The notes below the pieces were generated by a model. It had not been told where the DNA came from and did no database searches. It was given only the letters and a program-made list of their open reading frames with translations. A DNA stretch of 64,000 bases from NCBI RefSeq assembly GCF_004365705.1, contig NZ_SOBN01000001.1, forward strand, positions 496,001 through 560,000, read 5' to 3'. Position numbers and translations under genes: made by a program. Origin of the DNA: Streptomyces sp. 846.5. Lineage in GTDB: Bacteria > Actinomycetota > Actinomycetes > Streptomycetales > Streptomycetaceae. The number at the start of each line of letters is the position of its first letter. Positions within the stretch are counted from its first letter, which is position 1. Shown piece by piece: positions 26,018 through 34,908 of this stretch.

Positions 26018-27565
26018 TCACCCAGTGGGCCGCCAGACGTACCAGATCCCCTGGCCGTAGCTGCTGTCCGCGTTCACGGTGGCGACCAGGGTGTAGCCGT
26101 GCCCCTGGGACAGGGCCGGGTCGATCTGGCGGTCCAGGCCCGCCGTCGGGCCGTAGCGCAGGACCACCAGGTCGAAGTAGCGGTCCGTGATGGCGGCGCG
26201 GTACGCGGGGACGCCGGTCAGGTAGGCGCCCTTCTTGTCGGTGTAGCCGAAGAAGTAGGTTCCGCTCCACTGGTACGGCTGGACCAGGTCCGACAGGTAG
26301 TAACGGGGAACCTCCGACTCCTCGGCGAGGTAGCGACCGGTGACCGGGCGGACCTGGGTGCGCAGCACCTGTTCCAGGGTGGTCGAGTCGGGCCACTGGC
26401 GGAACAGCTGCGCGGACTGCAGCATGCCCAGTTCGGCGGCGAGCAGGCACACGCCCAGGGTCAGCCCCAGGCGACGGGGGCTGTAGCGGCCGACCGCCGC
26501 GATCCGGGCCAGGCCGTAGCCGGCGACGGGCGCCGCGAAGAACAGCCCGAAGCCGACATGCTTGTGCAGCGAGGTGAGCGTGTGCAGGTGGATCTGGTAG
26601 GCGGGCGCCAGCAGGGCGGTACCGGTCAGCACCGTTCCCAGCAGCACGCGCGTCAGCCGGGTGCTGCCGCTGCCGGCCCTGATCAGCAGCACCGTCCCGA
26701 GTACGGCCAGGACGAGGACCAGACCGCCGTACTCGAAGGAGAGCTTGAGCAGCAGACCGGCGGAGTCGGTGCCGGCGACGCGGGCGGTGGTGGTGGTGCG
26801 GACACCGACCAGGAAGGTGTGGCCCGCGAGCGCGAGGACCAGTGCTGCTCCCCCCACGGCGGCGGCCACGGCGAGGAGGCCGCGCAGCAGTGCCCGCCAC
26901 CAGTTGCGCTCGGGTATGGCGGCCAGCACGACCAGGGCCACCACGGTGGGGGCGAACAGCAGCGCCGCGTACTTGGTGGCACCGGCCAGGGCCAGCGGCA
27001 GGCCGGCAAGGACGGCCGTGGACCAGTGCAGGCGGGCGGTGCGCACCGCGGTCCAGGCGGCGACCGCGAGCAGGGCCAGCGCCATGGCGTCGTAGGTGGC
27101 CAGCCGTCCCAGGAACAGCACGGGCGCGCTGAGGGCGAAGACGACCGCGGCCAGCAGGGCGGCCGGGCGCCCGAACAGACGGCGGGTCAGCCCGTGCAGC
27201 AGCACCGTCGTGCCCAGCATGAAGAGCAGGCTGAGGGCTCGGGCTCCGGCGAGTCCGGCGACGCTGTCGGCGAGCGCGCCGAGGACGGGGTAGAGGAAGG
27301 GCGCACCGGAGAAGTAGGAGGCGTAGTTGTCGTAGGTCGGGGTGTGGTGCAGCCACAGGTCGAGCTCCCGGTGCCCGGAGTACAGGTACAGGGCCTCGTC
27401 CTGGAAGGCGCTGTTGTGCAGGCGCAGGCTGAGGACCGTCTGCAGGACGAGCAGGCACAGCAGGGGCAGCCGCACCAGCCAGGCAGGCTGGTGCGGCCGG
27501 CTCGGCCTGGCGGTCGCGGGCGGACGGCGCAGCGGGGCGAGAGTGATCACGTCAGTGGTCCTCAC
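26018..27565 (-). CDS. GT39/ArnT-like polytopic membrane glycosyltransferase
   Basis: The 515-aa protein has about 11 hydrophobic segments and an early extracytoplasmic acidic motif (FQDEALYLYSG) as in PMT/ArnT-type enzymes that use lipid-linked sugars at the outer face of the membrane. The GTG start overlaps the end of the GT2 gene by 14 bp, so both are made together. A role in building or decorating a cell-surface polysaccharide made by the GT2 enzyme is inferred. The acceptor and donor are unknown. Confidence 0.82.
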   Translation of the reverse strand: MRTTDVITLAPLRRPPATARPSRPHQPAWLVRLPLLCLLVLQTVLSLRLHNSAFQDEALYLYSGHRELDLWLHHTPTYDNYASYFSGAPFLYPVLGALADSVAGLAGARALSLLFMLGTTVLLHGLTRRLFGRPAALLAAVVFALSAPVLFLGRLATYDAMALALLAVAAWTAVRTARLHWSTAVLAGLPLALAGATKYAALLFAPTVVALVVLAAIPERNWWRALLRGLLAVAAAVGGAALVLALAGHTFLVGVRTTTTARVAGTDSAGLLLKLSFEYGGLVLVLAVLGTVLLIRAGSGSTRLTRVLLGTVLTGTALLAPAYQIHLHTLTSLHKHVGFGLFFAAPVAGYGLARIAAVGRYSPRRLGLTLGVCLLAAELGMLQSAQLFRQWPDSTTLEQVLRTQVRPVTGRYLAEESEVPRYYLSDLVQPYQWSGTYFFGYTDKKGAYLTGVPAYRAAITDRYFDLVVLRYGPTAGLDRQIDPALSQGHGYTLVATVNADSSYGQGIWYVWRPTG

Positions 27566-30347
27566 TGGACAGCCCGTGCAGCAGTCGGGCGGCGGCCGCG
27601 CTGGTGAGAGGGTCGGTGACGGGCGACCAGCGCGCGGCGGCGCTGGAGCTGGTGTCCGTCTCCGGGCCGGTGAGCTGGTAGACGACGGCGACGATGTCGT
27701 GCCGGGCAGCCACGGCGGTGGCGAGGTGGTCGAGCCAGCTCGCGCGCAGGGCGGGCTTCCCGGCCACGCTCGCGGTCACCAGCAGCGGCTTTCCCGGGTG
27801 CGCTGCCGCGGCGGCGGCCAGCACGGTGGCAGGGTCGGCCCAGCGGGTGCCGGGATACTCGAACAGGGTGACGCCGACGGCGTCGATGCTCGCCGGGGCG
27901 GGACGGTAGGACTGGTCGTGCGCCGGGTCGGCGGGGTTCCAGACCAGTGCCGCGTTGTCTGCACCGGCCTCGCTGAGCAGCTTTCTGATGTGCTGCCAGG
28001 CGCGGGCGGAGTCCTGCGGGATGCCTCCTCGGGCCACGGCGGAGCTGATGGCGTAGTTGCGGTCGTCCTCCGGGAGCACGGTGAGGTAGAGCGGGTGGCC
28101 GTAGTGGGCGAGTTCACTGCCCCAGCTCAGCAGCGCGGCGTCGTCGATACCGTTGTTGACGGCGGTGAGCGACGAGTCCAGCGAGCTCTTCCCGTTCGTG
28201 GACAGCTGCAGCGTCACCCAGGGGATGCCGCCCTGGGCGCGTACCGAATCGGCCCAGGCGGTGTCGAAGCTCGCGCCGACCTCCTCGGTCCGCGACTGGA
28301 GGCCGAAGGCGGTGCCCAGGCTCTGGCGCAGGGAGAGGGCCTGGGCATCGGTGGCGCTGCCGATTCCGGCGTACGGGTGCGCCGGCAGAGCCGTAGGCGC
28401 CGTCACCACGGGGAGCGGGGCGGCGCCGGCCGTGGTGAGGACCGCGACGCCGCCGGCCGCGACCAGGACGGTGGCGGCAACCGCCACCAGCGGGCGGCGG
28501 GGCCGGCGGCGATGGCTTCCCGTCGCGGGCTTCTCCTCGCCCCGAACGACCGGAGGAGGTTCCTCGACTGCGGTGCTGCTGCGGGCGGCACGGGCGTCCT
28601 GGAGCACCAGCCACAGGTGCGCGCCGATCATCAGGCACAGGTAGGCGAGCCAGAAGGCGGCCAGGTAGTAGGCCGGGGAGTGGTGCACCGCCACGGCCAG
28701 GCCGAGCGAGGCCAGACAGGCGGCCAGGCCGAACAGGTGCCACCGGGCGGTGCGCCAGGGCGAGGCGGCGGTGCGCTGCTTGGGGGTGATGGTGAACAGT
28801 CCGCGGCTGCCGACCAGGGTCATCCAGGCAGCCCGAATCAGTGCCGGGAAGGAGCCGAAGCCGACGACGACACTGCGCCAGCTGGTGGTGCGCCAGGCGG
28901 CGTGCACGAAGGCGAGGCCGGCCAGCAGGTAGTAGGGGACGAAGTGGGCCATGAAGGAACCCAGGGTCGCACCGCGCACCCCCGTGGTGCCGGTGGTCAG
29001 ATAGAGCACCGGGGCGACCAGGAAGACCAGGTCGCGCACCCCGGCCAGGTAGTGGGTGACGGCCAGACCGTACTGGAACCGTTGCTGGGCCCGGAGACCC
29101 CCTTCCTTGGGCAGCAGCAGGTCGCGCCAGTGCGAGCGGAGCACCGACAGGGTGCCGCGGGCCCATCGCTCCTGCTGCTTGAGGTAGGAGGGCAGGTCGA
29201 CCGGACCGAGCCCGACGGCGAGCACCTCGGGCAGGTAGACGCTGTGCCAGCGCGGCGCCAGCCGGATGGAGGCGGCGAAGTCCTCGGTGACGGAGTCGGT
29301 GGGCAGGCCGCCGATCTCGTCCAGCGCCGCGGCCCGCAGCACCACGTTGGTGCCGCAGATGAACGCGGAGTCGTGCAGGGCCTTGCCGGGGCACAGCAGC
29401 CGGTAGAACAGCGACTGCTGGTCGTCGGCCCAGCGGGCGACGGGGTTGTGGCGGTTGCCGTAGAACTGCCCGGACTGCACCCAGCCGACGCTCGCGTCGG
29501 CCATCGGCGCCAGGCTGTGCAGGAAGAAGTGCTCGCGGGGGATCTGGTCGGCGTCGAAGACCACCAGCAGCGCGTCGCCGTAGGCCCCGAGCTGCTCCCT
29601 GGCGTGCTCGATGTTGCCGGCCTTGGCTCCCCCGCCGACGGTCCGGGTCACGCAGATCACGCCGAGCCGTCGGCACAGATCGATCACCGCGTCACTGCAC
29701 GGAGCCCCGGCGACGCCACCGTCGTTGCAGACCACGACGGTGATGGCGGCGTGCGGGAATTCGGCCAGATAGCGCTGCCTGGCGGCGAGGACCCCGCGCA
29801 GGGTGGCCTCGACGACCTCGGGGCCCTCGTCCACGGTGGGGACGAACACGAACACCGGCAGTCGTGAGGGGTCCAGGTCCTGACGGACCCGGCGCGCACG
29901 GTGCGGCCAGACGGTGGCGTGCAGGCCCACCGTGTGGACGGCGGCGTGCAGTTCGGCCAGGAACAGCGGCAGGCCGATCCACCAGCCGGTCCAGGTCCAT
30001 GACAGCACCGACAGTCGCCAGGACAGATAGTCGACGGCGCTGACGTACACGCCCAGGGCGAGGGCGATCAGCCGCAGGTCGCGCCCGTGCCAGCCGCCGA
30101 TCCAGGCGAACCCGACCCCGAGCAGGAGCGTGGCCAGCGACAGCAGCGGGCCCGGTTGGTACCAGGCGACGGCCGCCGCCCCTAAGGCGATGACCAGGCG
30201 ACTGGCCCATAAGGTGCGCGGGCCCGGTTCGGTGTAGGGCCCGGCGGGCTGGACCTCGGCGGCATAGCTGCCGTGCAGGTCGGGGCCCGGGGCGAGCCTG
30301 GGTTCGGTGAGCGCGGACGGCTGCGGTTCCATGGTCGGGGTGCTCAT
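27552..30347 (-). CDS. Cellulose-synthase-like GT2 with C-terminal extracytoplasmic GH-like domain
   Basis: The 931-aa protein starts with MSTPTMEP after a strong GGAGGAAACTG. Four membrane helices (about 48-135) precede a processive GT2 domain with CNDGG (208-211), DAD (265-267), TED (354-356) and QQERW (391-395), the residues for donor binding, base and acceptor of BcsA-like synthases. Further helices (about 420-590) are followed by a Pro/Arg linker, one more helix and a C-terminal domain of about 280 residues resembling a GH26/TIM-barrel glycosidase (YAGIGSATDAQALSLRQ, GGIPWVTLQLS). A single chain could both extrude and trim a beta-glycan. Confidence 0.85.
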   Translation of the reverse strand: MSTPTMEPQPSALTEPRLAPGPDLHGSYAAEVQPAGPYTEPGPRTLWASRLVIALGAAAVAWYQPGPLLSLATLLLGVGFAWIGGWHGRDLRLIALALGVYVSAVDYLSWRLSVLSWTWTGWWIGLPLFLAELHAAVHTVGLHATVWPHRARRVRQDLDPSRLPVFVFVPTVDEGPEVVEATLRGVLAARQRYLAEFPHAAITVVVCNDGGVAGAPCSDAVIDLCRRLGVICVTRTVGGGAKAGNIEHAREQLGAYGDALLVVFDADQIPREHFFLHSLAPMADASVGWVQSGQFYGNRHNPVARWADDQQSLFYRLLCPGKALHDSAFICGTNVVLRAAALDEIGGLPTDSVTEDFAASIRLAPRWHSVYLPEVLAVGLGPVDLPSYLKQQERWARGTLSVLRSHWRDLLLPKEGGLRAQQRFQYGLAVTHYLAGVRDLVFLVAPVLYLTTGTTGVRGATLGSFMAHFVPYYLLAGLAFVHAAWRTTSWRSVVVGFGSFPALIRAAWMTLVGSRGLFTITPKQRTAASPWRTARWHLFGLAACLASLGLAVAVHHSPAYYLAAFWLAYLCLMIGAHLWLVLQDARAARSSTAVEEPPPVVRGEEKPATGSHRRRPRRPLVAVAATVLVAAGGVAVLTTAGAAPLPVVTAPTALPAHPYAGIGSATDAQALSLRQSLGTAFGLQSRTEEVGASFDTAWADSVRAQGGIPWVTLQLSTNGKSSLDSSLTAVNNGIDDAALLSWGSELAHYGHPLYLTVLPEDDRNYAISSAVARGGIPQDSARAWQHIRKLLSEAGADNAALVWNPADPAHDQSYRPAPASIDAVGVTLFEYPGTRWADPATVLAAAAAAHPGKPLLVTASVAGKPALRASWLDHLATAVAARHDIVAVVYQLTGPETDTSSSAAARWSPVTDPLTSAAAARLLHGLSSEDH

Positions 30348-30612
30348 CAGTTTCCTCCGGAACAGCTGATGGTCGGGCTGGTCACCTGATGGGTGTCGGT
30401 GAGAGAGCCGTTGCCGCCGGTGAAGGCGACGAGCACCTGGGGTGGCAGGCTGACGGTCTGGTCCAGGACCTGGACGCCGTCGCTCAGGCCGGCGGTGTAG
30501 TTCTGGCGCCGTCGGTGGTGAGGGTGGCGGTGCCCGCGCACGGCAGTACGACTGCGAGTAACACCGACGTCGCACCGCGGGTTCTGCGGGCACGCCGGAT
30601 GACCCCCCCCAC
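30347..30612 (-). pseudogene. Small secreted protein gene with a one-base frameshift
   Basis: From a GTG at 30612 the frame encodes an export signal (VIRRARRTRGATSVLLAVVLPCAG) and then ATLTTDG. In another frame the sequence continues QNYTAGLSDGVQVLDQTVSLPPQVLVAFTG and ends TISCSGGN, with a stop overlapping the GT2 start (TGATG). Adding one base near 30500 joins the two into one protein of about 88 residues. It would be a small exported partner of the GT2 operon. The start codon lies beside a run of eight identical bases (30603-30610), a spot prone to sequencing or replication slippage. Confidence 0.45.
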
Positions 30613-31077
30613 TCCATGACCCCCGGTCCTCGGCCCGCTGCAACCGCTCGGGCGCGGGTATTGCGAAGACCCTGTTATCCGACTGTCGGCTCTTCGCTTC
30701 ACCAGAAGAGCACGCCGGAGGGTGACTGCACGCGTACTTGCAGTAGAACTTACGTGGACATCACACACATGTAACCTCCCGAACGGATCACCCCACGCCT
30801 GCCGTGTCCGAGCGAGGGGGTTGCCGTGGGCACGAGCGGCGTAGCTCGCGGGCATAACGACGACCGCGACAGCAGGGCGGCGAGGCTCTGCTCGGTCACC
30901 GCTGCATACCGGCAATTCCCCGAAACAGTGCCCGGATATGACGCCCACTCACAGATCATCCGACAGGGGATAAGATCCGGATCCGCATATGAAGTGAGTC
31001 ACATCTTAATTTCTCTTACGCATTGCTACATAACATGACTCGCACAGCAAACACCCAGCGAGAGATCAGGGCGAGCC
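30613..31077. other. 465-bp intergenic region with divergent promoters
   Basis: No convincing gene is seen. The right-hand 130 bases are notably AT-richer than the surroundings and should hold the promoter of the anchored surface protein. The left part should hold the promoter of the leftward GT2 operon. The short open frames here have no recognisable protein pattern. Confidence 0.6.
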
Positions 31078-32919
31078 ATGTCACGAAGAAAACTCAGAAC
31101 CGGTGGCGTGATCGCCGCCGCCACCGCACTGGGCTCGCTCGGTCTGACCCTGGGCGGGTCGGCGACCGCTGCCGGTACCGTGGTCAATCCGGTGCGACCG
31201 GTCGACGCGACCGATGTACAGAAAGATCCGAGTCATGGATTCGGAGTTCTGGTTTCCGGGGACGCCCAGCTGACCGGGGGCGAATCCGAGACATCCATGG
31301 CGGTCGGCGGAACACTCACGTTCGGCGGCTACAACCTGGCCTCCAAGGACGCGGGCTCGGCGACTTATACAGCTCCCGGCGACACGGCCCCGACCAGCCT
31401 GGTCGCGGGAACTGTCGATTTCTCGGGATCGACCGGGGTCCTCCAGGTCGACCAGGGGATGTACGCCAAAATCGGCGGCTCACCTGCGGTCTTCCCCTCC
31501 GGCGGAACGACGGGCATCGACGCGCCCGGTTCCACCGGGGACGGCTCGCCGCACATCGTGGTCAATTCCTCGGAGCCGGCCGCGTCGGTGCTCAGCAGTT
31601 CCGGATTCGATCTGCCGTCGCTGTTCACCCAGTACCGGACGCTCAACACGCAGATGGCCGCGCTCACCGACACCGTGTCGCTCCAGGACCAGAACGGCGT
31701 GACGGCCTGGAACGGCACGGACTCGAATGTCAGCCTCACGCTGCAACCCGGCCAGAACGTGTGGAACGTGACGGCGGCGCAACTGGCCGCGATCCAGAAC
31801 ATAAACCTGAGCGGCCAGGCATTGGGCAGCGGTGCCTGGTTGGTGGTCAATGTCACCGACAGCGGCAACATCGATCTCAAGGGTGCCACCAACGCCTTTC
31901 AGAACAACCCGACCGATGTGCTGTGGAATTTCACCACGAACGGCACCATCACGCTCGACAGCGGGCGTCAGTTCTCGGGGACTCTCTACGCACCGAACGC
32001 CGCAGTCGTCGACAGCGACGGCCAGAACCTGGAAGGCGATCTCGTCGCCAGGGAACTGACACACACCGGAGCCGAGATCAACGACCGCCACTTCGTACAC
32101 GGAGTCGAACTGATACCAACGGCCACAGTGACGCCGTCCTCAAGCCCGACCCCGACGGCCACCGCCTCCGCAAGCCCCACTCCGACCCCGACCGCCACCA
32201 CATCAACCCCGGCGGCCTCAGCGACGCCCAGCGCCTCGGAATCGCCGTCTTCGAGCCCGACTCCGTCAGCCACCGTCCCCGCCGTCAGTCCCACCCCGAC
32301 CGCCGCCACATCGACCGCGGCGGCCACACCCACACCCTCGACGCCCGCCCCCACACCCACACCCACGGAAACAACCTCCGCAAGCCCGACCCCGTCGGCC
32401 ACCAGCACCCCAACCGCCGACACGTCGTCCCCGGCGGCCACACCCACGCCCACATCCACACCCACCGGCGCGGTATCAGCCTCCTCAACTCCAACCCCGT
32501 CGGCCAGCAGCAGCCCAACCCCCATCCCGACCGCCACCGCGTCGTCCGCTGCGGCAACCCCGACGCCCTCAGCGCCCACCCCGACAGCCACCAGTCCGGA
32601 GACAACGTCCTCCAGTCCGACCCCGAGCGCCACCGCGCCCGCCACAAGCCCCACCCCGACCGCCACGACCGCCACGGCAGCCACGAGTTCGTCCGCTGCG
32701 GCCACGCCGAGCCCCTCGGGGGCTGTTTCGGAGTCCTCGTCCCCCGGGCCCGGGTCCATCACGACGCCCGCAGCCGGCGAGACGCCCGGCGGTAACACCG
32801 GGCAGCTGGCTCACACAGGAGCAGGTCCGCTGGTGCCCATGGCGCTCGCCGCACTTGGAATGCTCACGGCAGGCGCCCTGATCGTTCTCGTCGGTCGTCG
32901 CCGGAAGCGAGCGCACTGA
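31078..32919 (+). CDS. Sortase-anchored choice-of-anchor A surface protein
   Basis: The 613-aa protein has a signal peptide (MSRRKLRTGG then a hydrophobic core to about residue 31), a choice-of-anchor A/collagen-binding-like beta domain (about 40-345, with GFGVLVSGDAQLTGGESE and FSGTLYAPNAAVV), and a 230-residue Ser/Thr/Pro/Ala stalk of short TPTPT-like repeats. It ends with LAHTG, a hydrophobic helix and RRRKRAH, a class E sortase LAXTG signal as in long chaplins. It should be covalently attached to peptidoglycan with the folded domain held beyond the wall. The stalk is likely glycosylated. Confidence 0.88.
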   Translation: MSRRKLRTGGVIAAATALGSLGLTLGGSATAAGTVVNPVRPVDATDVQKDPSHGFGVLVSGDAQLTGGESETSMAVGGTLTFGGYNLASKDAGSATYTAPGDTAPTSLVAGTVDFSGSTGVLQVDQGMYAKIGGSPAVFPSGGTTGIDAPGSTGDGSPHIVVNSSEPAASVLSSSGFDLPSLFTQYRTLNTQMAALTDTVSLQDQNGVTAWNGTDSNVSLTLQPGQNVWNVTAAQLAAIQNINLSGQALGSGAWLVVNVTDSGNIDLKGATNAFQNNPTDVLWNFTTNGTITLDSGRQFSGTLYAPNAAVVDSDGQNLEGDLVARELTHTGAEINDRHFVHGVELIPTATVTPSSSPTPTATASASPTPTPTATTSTPAASATPSASESPSSSPTPSATVPAVSPTPTAATSTAAATPTPSTPAPTPTPTETTSASPTPSATSTPTADTSSPAATPTPTSTPTGAVSASSTPTPSASSSPTPIPTATASSAAATPTPSAPTPTATSPETTSSSPTPSATAPATSPTPTATTATAATSSSAAATPSPSGAVSESSSPGPGSITTPAAGETPGGNTGQLAHTGAGPLVPMALAALGMLTAGALIVLVGRRRKRAH

Positions 32920-32977
32920 TTCCGTAGGGGTCCGGTACGCAACCTGAGCCCCACGGCGGCGCAGACCGGACCGGACC

Positions 32978-33349
32978 TCAACCGAGCCTGGAAACCTGGT
33001 AGTGGCTGATGTACCAGCCGTTCTCCGTCTGCACGACCAGCAGGCTCAGGTAGAGGGTGAGCGTCGGCCGGTCGGTGAACGAGAAGTCGACGCTCATATA
33101 GCCGAGCACCAGGCCGTCGGCGAGCCGCCTGGTCTCCAGGATCCGGTAGTCGGCGGCCATCCCGATCGGCTGGGAGGCGTAGTAGTCGGCGATGCCCTGT
33201 CGGCCCACGCTGTACGGATGGAGACCCTGGAAGATCGCGTCTTCGGCGAAGTTGGACGCGACCCGCTCCGGCTGGTGCGCGTCGACGGCCGCCTTCCACT
33301 CGTCGAGGACGCCACGAAGGATCTTCTCGTTGTCCGCTGTGCTGTTCAT
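32978..33349 (-). CDS. NTF2/SnoaL-like protein
   Basis: The 123-aa protein starts at ATG after AGGAGGAAAACTG and shows the NTF2-like cone fold pattern: an N-terminal helix (VLDEWKAAVDAHQPERVASNFAEDAIF), HPYSVGRQGIADYY, and C-terminal strands (DFSFTDRPTLTLYLSLLVVQTENGWYISHYQVS). Members of this family act as small ligand-binding proteins, polyketide cyclases or limonene-type hydrolases; the chemistry here is unknown. Its promoter region reaches into the non-coding part of the adjoining IS110-like element. Confidence 0.8.
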   Translation of the reverse strand: MNSTADNEKILRGVLDEWKAAVDAHQPERVASNFAEDAIFQGLHPYSVGRQGIADYYASQPIGMAADYRILETRRLADGLVLGYMSVDFSFTDRPTLTLYLSLLVVQTENGWYISHYQVSRLG

Positions 33350-33652
33350 CAGTTTTCCTCCTGAGTCATTCAGCGGCCCTTCGGGCCTCGCGGTGGGACG
33401 GGAAAATCGGGGGCGTCGTCGGCGTTTGTGCCCCTGCCACGCACGGGGAACGGCAGCATGGTTGTCGTCCGTTCCGGATGACTCCGGATCTACTCTGGTG
33501 CCTGTGAGCCCGCACCTGAGTCTGGTGGCGGAGGGCGGCCACGGGAACCGTGGATTGTTGCCACGAGCACGAGCGTCAGATTGCATGCTGACCCCAGCCC
33601 TCCCCGGAGCGGTGTCCGACCGACTGCCGAGGCAACCCCGGAGGGGTGGGAG
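33350..33652. other. Non-coding leader of the first IS110-family transposase gene; possible bridge-RNA region
   Basis: About 300 bp without a gene lie between the NTF2-like gene and the transposase start. Some of it must be the NTF2 gene promoter. IS110-group elements carry a structured guide (bridge) RNA in the non-coding left end upstream of the transposase, so the right-hand part is a candidate. Local pairings such as GGCCACGG-GAA-CCGTGG (33536-33550) are visible. The exact element end was not found. Confidence 0.4.
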
Positions 33653-34903
33653 ATGGACGTCGTCCACGAGCGCGTCGCCGCGCTGGACGTCAGCAAGAAG
33701 GACGCCAAGGTGTGCGTCCGGGTCCCCGGCGCGCGCAAGGGGACCTTCACCAGGGAGGTGACCACCTGGGGGTCGATGACCGGCCAGGTCCTCGAACTGC
33801 GTGAGTTCCTCCTGGACAAGAACGTGACGCTGGTCGTCATGGAGGCGACCGGCGACTACTGGAAGCAGTTCTACTACCTTCTGGAGGACGCACTGCCAGT
33901 GCAGTTGGTCAACGCGGCCCACGCGAAGAACCTGCCCGGCCGCAAGAGCGACGTGAACGACGCCCAGTGGCTGGCTCAACTCGCAGCCCACGGGCTGCTG
34001 CGCGGCTCACTGGTGCCGCCGCCACCCGTGCGTGAACTGCGCGACCTGACCCGCCTGCGCTCCAAGCTGACCAACGACCGCTCCAAGGAGCACCAGCGGC
34101 TGGAGAAGCTCCTGGAGGACGCGGGCGTCAAACTGTCCGTGGTGGCCACCGACATCCTCGGCGTCTCCGGTCGGCTCATGCTCGGGGCCCTGTGTGCGGG
34201 CACGGCCGGCCCCGAGGCGATGGCCGAGCTGGCCAAGGGCCGCATGCGCTCGAAGATCCCCGAGCTGCGCGAGGCCCTGACCGGCCGCTTCACCAGCCAC
34301 CACGCCTTCCTGACCCGCCTGCACCTGCAAGTAATCGACGGCTTCGATGCGGCCATCGCCGAACTGGAGGCACGGATCGAGGTGGTGATGGAGCCCTTTC
34401 GCCCCCTGATCGACCTCCTGCTGACCATGCCCGGTATCGGCGAGAAGACCGCGCAGGTGATGGTCGCCGAGGCCGGTGCGGTCATCGACTGCTTCCCCAG
34501 CGCCGCATGCTTCGCGTCCTGGGCCGGACTCGCCCCCGGCTCCAACCAGTCAGGGCCGAAGACCAAACCCGCCAGGACCAGACATGGCAACACCTACCTC
34601 AAGGGCGCCCTCGGCATCGCAGCGCTGTCCGTCTCCCGCTCCCGCGGCACGTTCCTCAGCGCCCGCTATCACCGCATAGCCACCCGCCGAGGCCCGATGA
34701 GAGCCCTGGTCGCCACCGAGCACTCCATGGCCACGGCGATGTGGCACATGCTCACCCAGGGCGTGCCCTACCTCGAACTCGGCGGCGACTACTACACCCG
34801 CCGCGACCCCGAACGCGCCAAGGCCCGCATCACCGCCCAGGCAGAGGCCCTCGGGCTCGCCGTCACCTTCAGCCCCATCGAGCCCGACACCGCTTCCCAA
34901 TGA
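33653..34903 (+). CDS. IS110-family transposase (element 1)
   Basis: The 416-aa protein has the RuvC-like DEDD domain with Asp12 (LDVSK), Glu64 (VVMEATGDYW), and Asp100/Asp103 (KSDVND), and the C-terminal Transposase_20 domain with the HhH-like MPGIGEKTAQVM and the serine region HGNTYLKGALGIAALS. The enzyme should be intact. The ATG was chosen after GGAGGGGTGGGAG. Recombination in this family is guided by a bridge RNA encoded in the element. Confidence 0.93.
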   Translation: MDVVHERVAALDVSKKDAKVCVRVPGARKGTFTREVTTWGSMTGQVLELREFLLDKNVTLVVMEATGDYWKQFYYLLEDALPVQLVNAAHAKNLPGRKSDVNDAQWLAQLAAHGLLRGSLVPPPPVRELRDLTRLRSKLTNDRSKEHQRLEKLLEDAGVKLSVVATDILGVSGRLMLGALCAGTAGPEAMAELAKGRMRSKIPELREALTGRFTSHHAFLTRLHLQVIDGFDAAIAELEARIEVVMEPFRPLIDLLLTMPGIGEKTAQVMVAEAGAVIDCFPSAACFASWAGLAPGSNQSGPKTKPARTRHGNTYLKGALGIAALSVSRSRGTFLSARYHRIATRRGPMRALVATEHSMATAMWHMLTQGVPYLELGGDYYTRRDPERAKARITAQAEALGLAVTFSPIEPDTASQ

Positions 34904-34908
34904 AGTTG

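Noticed and set aside
32100-32790. Repeat-rich stretch as a possible CRISPR or satellite array
   Set aside because: It is an in-frame Ser/Thr/Pro/Ala stalk with irregular units and no spacer structure.
31023-32795. Second long plus-strand frame over the surface protein gene
   Set aside because: Composition is Arg/His/Pro-rich without signal peptide or domains; it is a shadow created by the codon-biased Thr/Pro repeat.
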